Assembly: GCA_014925825.1 (NCBI GenBank)
Contig: JACGCK010000016.1
Coordinates: forward strand, 558,001 to 622,000
Length of the DNA stretch: 64,000 nucleotides
Source of the DNA: Pholiota molesta
Taxonomy: Eukaryota; Basidiomycota; Agaricomycetes; Agaricales; Strophariaceae
Direction of reading: 5' to 3'
The notes under the pieces were generated by a model. That model was given only the letters and a program-made list of their open reading frames with translations. It had not been told where the DNA came from and searched no databases. Every line of letters begins with the position of its first letter. Positions within the stretch are counted from its first letter, which is position 1. Positions 47,382 to 64,000 of this stretch are shown one piece after another. A program made the position numbers and the translations under genes.

Positions 47382-49115
47382 ATGTCCGCCGTTAGCCTTC
47401 CATCCTATGTTGATCATACCAATCCTCTGAACCGGACTCCTTCCTACTCCTTGGAGCCACATGACTATGAACGCCGCATTGCATTAGCAGACCGCCTCCA
47501 CCCCAGACCATCGGGTAACTTCGTGAAAGAGTCAAAAGGAGGGAATGTCCGCTTGCGATTGACCGCCCAAGAAGACAACGTCGAACTACCCGTCTATGGC
47601 CTCCGCGACCATGTTAGTGGTACAGTCGAGTTGTCCAAGACAGAGGGAATAACCAGCGTGGAAGTAAGGTACTGCGCATTGCGTTTTCTCAGATTCCATT
47701 TTTAAATATTCCTCTAGATTGAAGGCAGACTTCGGCTCAAGGAGATCGCAGAGGGGGCACGGCGGTTGCCTCTCTTGTTCTAGATACAGCTACATTGTGG
47801 TTCAAGGATAGAGCCGACCCCACATGCCCCGCATCCTTGAGTTTCTCTCTCGCCCTGCCCACTACATTTGATTATGAAGGCCAGACCTATGTCAGTCTCC
47901 TCTACTCCATATACTATATTTAACAAACTGACAAACAATGTATTAGCTTCTTCCTCCTACTTTCGATGTCAAATTATCAGGCTTACCAGGCTTCATTGGG
48001 ACAATTGAGGTGCGTCTAATATCGGGCTTCGATTTGCACGGGAATTTTGATCAGTAGAATTAGTACTCAGTCACCACCATAATCTCCAAACCGAATCATG
48101 GAGTGCCTATGCCCAAAGTAAATTCAAAAACGTTCGGCATTCATATTGGATCAAGGTATGACTGCGAAATAATTACTCCAGTCTTCCTATCTGACTTTAA
48201 TTTAGCATCGTGTCAACACCATTTGTCTACCTCCCTCGTAGCAAGCCTGCGTCTCCGATTCCAGCACCACTGAAACATTTTAGTTCTGGATTCGAGCTCA
48301 CTTCAGACTGGAAAACGACCGAATACACCCTTCATTCTCATTCTCCAACTCGCCCCCATATCACAGCCAGGCTTTACCTCCCCTCTTCGCGTATCTTCAG
48401 CATGACGATGTCAATACCCTTCCACCTAACGTTGGAATCCTCGGCCATCTCTCTCGCGGCATTTCTTCCGCTCAGTCCTACATCCAACCAGTTTAATCGC
48501 AAGGTAACGCGCGTTCAGCTAATGAGGCAGACAAATGTAGATGTTAGGTAAGATTTGGGATTTCCCTGCACTGCCCCGCTGGAAATCCATCAAACATCCA
48601 TTTAGGAATACCACTATATATGGCGTCAAAACGGACATGTGGAGGGTTGATTGTATCGGCGAAGGGACATTCACGCATGCGGTGCGTTGACATGCGCAGC
48701 TTATGTCTTGGCTCTGACACACCTTCGCTCCTGCATAGGGCGATGGGCCTTCACACATATCGTTCTCGGGAGAGATTCCGCTTGACCCCAAGACCATCAA
48801 GGTTCCCGCTTTTAGAGCCGCTGGTTTGACTGTCAAGGTAAATACCGAATTGGCTGTGGGGTCAAATACAGAGCTGAGAAGTTGACCTACTTTTTGCGCA
48901 GGACTGTATACTCTTCACAATTACTCCACTGGATCCAGGAAAGGCGCGCTTTGCGCCTCTGCGCGAAGTCGTTCCCGTACGTCTGGCACCGATCCGTGGA
49001 CGCCGAATGGCGCTGGGCTTGGAGCGGAGGGGCATTTGCTATGTTAGAAACTCCTACCCCCTTCTCCCCACTGATCGAGTCGGGGTTGCGGGTGAAATGG
49101 AGGTGTTGTATTAAC
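47382..49115 (+). CDS. Arrestin-like domain protein
   Basis: Exons start at 47382 (MSAVSLPSYVDHTNPLNRTP) and continue from 47718, 47949, 48061, 48208 and further, to the stop at 49115. The first third matches arrestin-like N-terminal domains of mushrooms (LPVYGLRDHVSGTVEL, IEGRLRLKEIAEGGTAV, TLWFKDRADPTCPASLSF). The C-terminal half has further beta segments (SFSGEIPLDPKTIKVPAFR, DCILFTITPLDPGKARFAPL). Arrestin-like proteins link plasma-membrane cargo to Rsp5-type ubiquitin ligases, but no PY motif was noticed, so that role is unproven. A G is missing in the run 47753-47757 (IAEG then GTAVASLVLD in another frame), and the splice at 47668/47718 is also one base off. Confidence 0.8.
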
Positions 49116-49331
49116 AGATTCTTGTATAGTGTGTATTATTTTGTAAGTTGCACCACCAATGTTGTACCATGAATTAGGAGGGTTGGCTCAGCGAGAATGC
49201 GTGACGTAATGGCTTGGGTGTAATGACATCATCTGATCGAGGAGGCACTTACCGTATGCAGGCTGGCAATCCACTCGACTTGAAGTACAAGTACACTCGT
49301 GAATCTTCCAACCCACTCTTCATCTCGAACA

Positions 49332-50068
49332 ATGGCAACACCCATCAAAGACTTTACTACCACTGACCCAGATTTATCCAGGGCCAACTATCCTCCCTCG
49401 CATGTAGTCGAACCTACTAGGGTCGACACTGCACCTCAACAAGGTAAATACAACCATTGACTCGACAATAACCCAACGCAATTACTGAGATGGCGCTCAA
49501 TATTTCTAGGATCCACCTCACCGGGAGATGGACATCAAGTCCATACAGGGAACGTTGTAGCGCCAACACAAGGTGTGAACCCTGTTATGCGTCAATAATC
49601 CAGTCAACTAAAACAGCTATAACATCTTGGTAACGTCTATCCCGCCCGGCGAAATGCATGATACTCGTACTGCTGGTCATGCAGATGCAAACAAAGAGCA
49701 AGGCCAAAATACGGGAGAGGTGCCGTTCAAAGAGCGAGTTATCGGTATGTTATGAGATCCTATTATTGGAATTGACTACATGCTAACTCGCGTATCCTTG
49801 CGTACCTTTGTAGGCGTTGCACAAGTGAGTCTGTGGAAGGGACCTTGCTGATATATGACTGAAGATTCTTATTGTTTTCTTTTAACTCACCACAGAAAAC
49901 GCGAGGAACTGTACGTTCTTCTTGTATTATTTGGACCTGATTACATTTGACGAGTTTATTTCTCATAAGGTGTTCGGTGATCAGGAACTGAAAGGACATG
50001 GCGAAGCCATCCTCGAAGGACGTACCTCGCACGAACAAGAGGTGCAGGAGCGTCGCCGTCAGGATTGA
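49332..50068 (+). CDS. Small hydrophilic protein with micro-exons, unknown
   Basis: Exons: 49332-49443, from 49510, an exon ending near 49745, then 49814-49824 (11 bases), 49896-49910 (15 bases) and 49970-50068. It starts MATPIKDFTTTDPDLSRANY and ends with VIGVAQKTRGTVFGDQELKG, HGEAILEGRTSHEQEVQE and RRRQD. The KTRGTVFG...HGEAILEG block recurs in small fungal proteins without known role. The two micro-exons preserve the frame (GVAQ, KTRGT). Around 49565-49625 the frame shifts by one base between VVAPTQ and IPPGEMHDTRTAGH, so one intron or one base is uncertain there. Function unknown. Confidence 0.65.
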
Positions 50069-50475
50069 TACAGACTTGGATGATTCAATCCAAATTCAAT
50101 CTTGAAATCCACTCAAGAATAGCTTGCTGTCGCAGCGTTTTCTCTTTCGAATGAGTATACCTAAGCTCTAGCATATATTTTTTAGGTTTAATGCAATGTA
50201 ATTGTGCATGGTGAGAAGATGGTTGGTCCTTTTGAAGGGCTTGTGATGATATCATGGCAAGAGAGAAGATAAGATCGATTAAATCAAACTGCCGGAAATG
50301 TATAATTTTTTGTGCGCAATTGCCAAATGCGGATATGCTTCGACTAACTTTTTTCGTTAACGAGGCTCCGTGATCCTCATCTTGGTCGCTCCTTCTCCGT
50401 CATCTACTCTTGCGTGGCATCTGCTTTTACTTTATTTAATACCTAGAACTTTCTATTATCTATCCAGGAAGCTAT
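50069..50475. other. Intergenic region
   Basis: The 407 bases between two same-strand genes hold a 3' untranslated region and the promoter of the queuosine salvage gene. Nothing else was recognised. Confidence 0.45.
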
Positions 50476-52075
50476 ATGGCGCTTGCACAACCAGGGCGAA
50501 CCTCTCCAGAGGTGCTTTCTGAAAAATCTGAGGATCTTTGGGTGGCACAAGACAGCATAGACAACCGGAACCCAGTTGTCGAGAGCGCCGAATTTGCATA
50601 TAGGGTAATTATTTCCCAATCGAACCAACGCTGCCGAATCAGTCTGAGATGACGGCATCTCCTTCTCCTCCTGTGGATGCAGGGAACCGATTTGGTGCAC
50701 ATCAACGATGGTGGCGTAAAGCTGGCCGCAAAACATGTTCGTAGACCGCTTTTGCTTTAGCTTTAATAGCCGGTCAACTAAGTAGACCTTATCTTCTGCC
50801 CCACGGGTGTAGATCCGACAGAAGCTCTTGGTGGAATCGTACACGCCGCGGACGTGGCGCACACACCCGCTCCATATATGTCCTACGGAACCATACAACC
50901 CAGAAGACCCTCTAAACAAATCGGTCCTCGACTGGATATTCCTAATCTCTTCCCTAAACTTTAGCTTCTGGTCGGAAAAAGAAGGCGACCTGACCGCTAT
51001 GGCGTGGAGTGGTTGTCTGGATGGGACTCGACCGAGAAGAAAGTCTGGACAGGATACTGGTCTCTAGTTGCTTCTCTGAACAGGGGTTAGTCTGTTATCT
51101 CTATACGGGTAAGGTTACTCATTCTCTTGTTTTGGGTGTAGCTTTGGAGGAAGATATACCCATCACAGATCCTCAGTTTTATTCGTCGGAGACACTCTGC
51201 CCGGACAGTCTTATCGAACATGTGTTCCGGGCAGCCAAGCAATCCAGCGAGCAGATACCTCTTCTCCAAGAACGCATAGCTGTTATGCGTGAAGTCGGCT
51301 TCATTCTTTGTAGCGTGCGTTAATTCTAACACGACCTTCAGTGAGCTGTGCTCATACCTGATTTTTTCAGAGTTACGGAGGCTCTTTCAAAGGATTCCTT
51401 GACGAGTTCCAAAGACAACACAACGGTCAAGGAACGTCTCTTGATCTCGTCAAGATGGTGACTGCAACATTCCCATCCTTCCGAGATGAAATCTATTATG
51501 AAGGAAGAAAAGGTAAAAGAAATCCCCTTCATGCGGCTATCACTTGCAAGTCGATGCGATTAACATAAAAATTAATTTCAGTGTGCCTTTGGAAGCGCGC
51601 CCAAATCCTCGTAGCAGAAACCTGGGCCGCGTTCTATCCCGCATCGCCTGATGACCCCCACCCCCTGTTTCCAGGTCTAGAGGGTCCAGCCATTGGCCAA
51701 CTAACCATGTTCGCCGACTATCGCGTCCCGCAAATACTGCACCATCTCCGTATCCTCACCTACCCTCCCCTCCTTCTTGGAAAACTGAGTTCCCAAAGCC
51801 CGTTCGCCCCCGGCTCCAGGGAGGAACTCAGCCTGCGCTCGGCGAGCATCGTCGCCGTCGAACGGGTCCGCGAAGAGATTCTCAGACTGATTCAAGAAGA
51901 AGAAGGCGCGAACAGCAGCCACGCGGCGTCCCAAAAGGGCGTGGTGAGCAGTGTGCTCATTGATTTTTACCTGTGGGATTTGGCGAAGAAGGTGGAGAGT
52001 GGGGAGGAGATGATCGAGGGGATTGAGACTGCGGAGATGGTGCCTATCCATCGCACGAGAAGTATTTGGTACTGA
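50476..52075 (+). CDS. QNG1: Queuosine salvage protein (queuosine 5'-phosphate N-glycosylase family, DUF2419)
   Basis: Six exons: 50476-50604, 50683-50736, 50813-51085, 51142-51314, 51371-51512 and 51582-52075. The start MALAQPGRTSPEVLSEKSED is followed by family segments: TWRTHPLHI, SVLDWIFLISSLNFSFWS, WTGYWSLVASLNRALEEDIP, LLQERIAVMREVGF, FPSFRDE, LVAETWAAFYP, the core MFADYRVPQILHHLRILTYP and the end VLIDFYLWDLAKK...PIHRTRSIWY. Enzymes of this family release queuine from queuosine 5'-monophosphate so that it can be used in tRNA. One C is missing at 50989-50990 (EKEGD then DRYGVEWLSGWDST in another frame). Exon lengths sum to 1265, one short of 422 codons. Confidence 0.93.
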
Positions 52076-52726
52076 CCAAGTTAGATTAGAATTAGATTCG
52101 GTTGTGCAGCTTGCTTGGGTTGGCTCAGGTTGGTTCAAAACCCGTAGCCTTTATCTTTATTTGGATTGCTATATGGAAGGCATTATCTTGCTATCTTTTC
52201 TTTCATCATTACTGTCTCGAAATGGCCATTTGGTCGGCTCTTATTGAGGATATGTACACCTTATCGGTGAGTACATCATTCATTATTGTACCTTTTGGAA
52301 GTAACGGCGATAATGGAAGACGGTTTTATTAGACATTCGATCCCGCAATCTCACAATACTTATTTAAAAAGAGGATCTGAGGGTGGGTATTCACATGCGA
52401 ATAATAAACGTCACCTCTGCGGAAGATAGGAAGATAAGACTGGTCTCTTTCTAATTATAATGATAAAACTCCATGTGATATGGGATTTTGCTACTTCCAG
52501 ACATGGAAATATCATTACTAGATAAAGGATAGGTCTTATTAGACATTGACAGCTATCATATTGGACCCTGAATTCAACGTGTGTTGCTTGATATTGTTGT
52601 TTGCACTAAAAGTATGTGCTTAAATATCGGACGTAACTCCACATAGATGCTATAATTGAGATATACTGATATGTTGCAAAACTAGACGTCGATGTTGTGG
52701 ACGAAGTCCCTAGAACATGATTGTTG
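52076..52726. other. Convergent intergenic region
   Basis: The 651 bases lie between the QNG1 stop and the stop of the WD40 gene. AT-rich; no feature was recognised beyond probable 3' untranslated regions. Confidence 0.5.
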
Positions 52727-55455
52727 TCAGAGAGAAACATAGGGCCGGGCCGCATCGAAGTCGGAATCCATATGATCCTCCTCTCCTGAGAGTTCTGCAG
52801 AACAGTCAGAATCTTCCGATTCTGATTCTGATTCTGATGAAGTAGGTGCCCTCCATTGTCTAAGAGAGAACACGTCTCCATTCCCCTCTTCTCGAAGAAT
52901 GCTACCAAAATACAGCGTTTGATAATGTTCATTGTATGACACGATGGAAAGGACCCACTGATCAAACAAACTCAGAGTTTGCCGTTCCGATTCATCACCT
53001 ATATCGCCCAGAGTCGAATGTCCAACGCCTAGCATAGCAGCGAGGAACTGTTCTCTATCTTCGTCAGCATCGTCGACCCTCAATTGTCGAACATTCGCGG
53101 GGGAAGGTTGGAGATTTTGGGTGCAAGGCGACGATGGTGTTGAACTGTGGAGAATGATGTTCTTTTCGACTCCAGAGGTCACAACATGGAGGAAATGCGG
53201 ATGGAACACGGCAGTATTAACTATCGAATTGTGGCCTACAAGCAGAAGTGATATCAATAAACAAAATTGCCCTCGAAGTAACGAAGTGACGGCAGACCTG
53301 TTAGTCGGCAAAATGGTGTTGAAATTTCGGTGGGAATGAATTTCGGTCCTTTATTACCTTTAGTGAATGCTGATTTGCAGCGGTTACCGAATGTCTGAAG
53401 AAACAATGATACCAGACAATACCAATAGTAGAACCTAAGCCGTGGGATATGTCCCACTGATCCTCAGAAAATTCTTGCCTTTTCGCCAGCAATTGAGGGA
53501 GAGGTGGTATCTTCCATATATATGCTCGGAAATCGTCGGAGCCGCTAGCGAACATGTTATCGGTATCCAAACCAGGCCCTCCGAAAGAGCCATGCTATAA
53601 ATAATTAGAAAGAAAAGGTTATATAGCAGACCCCACTCACTTTCATTGTGCAAGAATTAGAGTAGGTTCTTTGATTTGGTGGGTTGGGCGTCCCGTCTGG
53701 AAGATTTGCACCACTGAGAACAGCGACTGGATTCGGGTCCGAGAGCGCATAGATTGTAGGCAAATAGTGCTAGATAAGCCAGGAGTTTAGTGCCTTTCTA
53801 AAGGTTGATGAAAGATAACAACATACAAGAAATGTCACAGCCAATCTTGTTCCTGGAATTTACAAATAGAGATCAGGGCTTGATGTTTAAAAAAAGAACA
53901 GGGTCTGACAGACCATCTTTATCGAAGGTAATGCTGCTGGCTTCAGGATTACATGGGCGAGGTGCAGAATTCTTCGTTAACTTCGTATTATACTACCGAT
54001 CATAACTCAGTACATGCTCCGAAGGATAGAAAGGCGACATGCTCACTCTTTGAACGATACCCTGACTACTGCGTTGCACTTGAGTTCCGAACGCCATGCG
54101 CGTATCATGGAGAGAAACTTGACCAGAACCATCGCTGCTTGCAAACAGATGCTCAATGGTAGGATTATACTGGATACCGTAACTTCGCAATTCACTTGAA
54201 TGATATTCTGTGAGGAAACTCGAAGCCGCGAATCTTCCCGTGCATCGTGGCGTATAATATTACCATCATCGCTAAATAATTAGAGAGATCAACATAAAGA
54301 TTACAGCACCAAGAAGAATATGCACCTAGCGCTCATGAAAATATCATCTTGAGTAGGATGACAAGTAATCGAACGTATGGTTTCCTATAATAAGAGCGAC
54401 ATTCGATATTTAGTCCTCCTTGTTGATTTCCATGAGAATTACATTATGACTTCGATAGATATTGCCTGGAGAACCAGCACGAATTATAGGCGCCATCGGA
54501 GTACCAAGAGCGCCAATATCGTATCGGTAGATCAGTTCACAAGTTCCACCCCTCCAATCACCAAAATGAACAAATGATTGAGAAACCAAAGTCTGTTAAA
54601 TGGCTCACGAATAGATATAGCGGTTTGTAGCAGAGAAATTGAGACAGAAAATATTTCCCTGGAGATAAGCATAAATTCATAGATATTTGACGATATATGA
54701 AGGAGAAATTTATATACTTTAGGTCCTCTCAATGTATGGGATGGTGCCTTGACGTCATCCTGATGGAAATCCCACAGATGTATTCGGAGGTCTGACGCAA
54801 TCGACACGGCAGTCATATTAGACTGGTAGGAAATAGACAGGTGTCTTTTCTTGCTGCGCACCATCACCACCACTAGCAAGGAAACGACCATCTCCAGAGG
54901 AAAAGGCGAGCGCATTGATGCAGGATTTGTGCGCTTCAAGCTTCCTACACGAAAAATTGCATGCACCAGTCAATTGGGCTTTATACTGCCTGAATGATCA
55001 TAGGTGATGACGAGGCGGTGTTCAAGAGGCAATTCCATTTTAAACATCTTTGCCACTTGACACGCTGGCATACGGGAACACAGCAGAAGCACGCATTAAA
55101 CTCACCTTGAATATGGAAATCCATGCGCATTGTCAACGATAGCCGTCGTTAGCTCTTGCCTGCGTGTATTTCCAAAGCTTAGCCTCGAGGCGCTTAGTAT
55201 GGATTCAAATAAGGTGCATGTATACTAGAGTGGGAGCGGGGGGTGCGAGATCTGCAGACTGGAGATATGGCGCGTCGACTCGGAGGGCTTAGTTCGTCCA
55301 TGTGGACTCGGGCTATATGGATCAGCAATAGTGTGGTGATTGTGAAATTCAGAGATATTTATTTCTTCGGCAAGGAGATCTGCACGGACTATGTTGTTTG
55401 GCAGAGTCGGATGGTTAGAGTGTAGTGGTATCGGAGACTCGCTCCGCGACTGCAA
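52727..55455 (-). CDS. WD40 repeat protein, DCAF5/DCAF6-like
   Basis: The minus-strand gene ends at 52727. WD40 blades are visible: KLEAHKSCINALAFSSGDGR, FLASGGDDLRIHLWDFHQDD, GNIFCLNFSATNRYIYS, SITCHPTQDDIFMSA, YGIQYNPTIEHLFASSDG with VSLHDTRMAFG, FASGSDDFRAYIWKIPP, GPKFIPTEISTPFCRLTGHN and SIVNTAVFHPHFLHVVTSGV. The order and the acidic, Ser-rich C-terminus match CUL4-DDB1 substrate receptors of the DCAF5/6 type. A C is missing at 54214-54215 (RLRVS then LTEYHSSELRSYG in another frame). The N-terminal exon from 55455 (MQSRSESPIPLHSNH) meets a TAG at 55225-55227 in the same frame as the downstream LSFGNTRRQELTTAIVDNAH; either an intron ends at this TAG or a base is wrong. Confidence 0.82.
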
Positions 55456-63003
<7,548 letters not shown>

Positions 63004-64000
63004 CCAGCGCAACGCCTTCTTTTCCGATCTCTACATGCAATTGCCCCTCTGCATCTTCCTTCACTTGCGCTTATCTCTGCTGTCTCGATTGCTGTCTCTG
63101 ACGACTTCGAAACGACCACGCCACCACCGGCAACATTACTGATGACCAGAAACGCCATGCATAGCATACACCCCCTCTCCGCCTTCTCCGCTATCCTTTC
63201 ACGATCACCACCTCTGGCATCTTCACACACCCATCCATCTTTCTCATTTCAAATGAAACGAATCTACACTGTATATATCTTCCCGGCGCATACCATGCAT
63301 ACACATACTCGTACCGTACATTTTTAGACACATAGATCTCCCGTCTCATTTCGTTCTGCTTTTCTTCCTTGTCTCTCCCTCTCTCCGCTCTTTCTCTACT
63401 ACTACTATCACAACCATTACTTCTCGCATCTCGCGATCCGTCCCATGCCCGCATGTTGACCATCAAATCAATGTGCCCCTTCCAAAGACGTTGTCTCCGT
63501 CCTCTGATGGATTTTCGACTTCACGTTGGTTTTTCCCTGGTATTTATCGTATCTCGTCGCGCATCATTCACGACTCGTCCCACCACTGCCACCACCACCT
63601 CTCCCTCTCGTCTTTTCTCCTCGTTCCCATTCTTTGCTTCTGTTTCTCTTGGTCCTCCGCTCTCTTTTCTCAAATTTGAATCGGCAATTCCTTCATGACC
63701 ATAGACCTTACGTACCATAACGCCGCCATAATATCCCCACTATAGATATACATACATGATACATACTGCATACTACCAGCACCTTGCGTATACAGATTTA
63801 AGACTGATGGAGGCTCTGTCACGAATACCGTGTGGAATAATGAGGTTTTAGCCAAAATTTTGAAGGATTGGGTCAAATTGAGGCTGCTGATTTTTCTTTT
63901 TGGACAAGCTTACTTATGCAAAACTTATTGCAGCCTTAATAGACCTTAATGTGACGTCGTGACTAATCTGCTGCGCTGCATGCGGATAGGACAGTAGGCG
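63004..64000. other. Downstream region without recognised genes
   Basis: About 1 kb after the CreA stop. The first part is C/T-rich and probably 3' untranslated sequence. The short frames have no recognisable content. Confidence 0.45.

Overview
The window is nuclear DNA from a basidiomycete fungus, most likely an Agaricomycete. Genes are dense and lie on both strands. They are split by many short introns (about 45-70 bases, GT-AG) and several very small exons. The protein families fit: F-box/LRR proteins, a GH71 alpha-1,3-glucanase, a CreA/Mig1-type C2H2 repressor, an Mlp/Tpr nucleoporin and queuosine salvage. No prokaryotic feature, rRNA, tRNA or intact transposon was recognised.

Layout. 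1-5 kb: 3' part of an NDUFAF6-like gene, then a many-exon F-box-like gene. 5-11.4 kb: a divergent pair of F-box/LRR genes and a tandem, decayed second copy of the right-hand one. 11.5-14 kb: Dal5-type MFS transporter. 14.8-16.1 kb: V-ATPase subunit d. 16.4-18.6 kb: secreted GH71 glucanase. 19.3-20.7 kb: Sec14-like lipid-transfer protein. 21.9-23.5 kb: another F-box gene. 23.7-24.9 kb: conserved unknown. 25.4-26.1 kb: zinc-knuckle protein. 26.3-28.4 kb: V-ATPase subunit c and a ZIP transporter, divergent. 28.6-30.6 kb: Nop12-like nucleolar RRM protein. 31.2-35.1 kb: branched-chain keto acid dehydrogenase E1-alpha and a membrane protein, divergent. 36-44.3 kb: a small basic protein, ribosomal protein uS10 and, divergently, an Mlp1/Tpr nucleoporin. 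44.6-46.5 kb: MFS sugar transporter. 47.4-50.1 kb: arrestin-like protein and a small micro-exon gene. 50.5-52.1 kb: queuosine salvage protein. 52.7-55.5 kb: WD40 DCAF-like protein. 55.5-60.5 kb: no convincing gene. 60.5-63 kb: CreA/Mig1 repressor.

Most genes are housekeeping and do not form one pathway. Loose themes are vacuolar acidification and metal transport (subunits d and c, ZIP), ubiquitin-ligase adaptors (four or five F-box genes, one DCAF) and carbon use (CreA, sugar transporter, GH71).

The strongest pattern in the window is that conserved genes repeatedly lose their frame by exactly one missing base, usually inside a short homopolymer. I count more than thirty such sites, including in V-ATPase subunits c and d, BCKDH E1-alpha, Nop12 and CreA. 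The 6.7-kb Tpr gene and the uS10 gene show none. In eight genes for which I resolved the affected exons, adding one base per site makes their length fit the reading frame. This points to sequence or assembly error rather than mass pseudogenisation. Coordinates below follow the sequence as given, and the breaks are noted.
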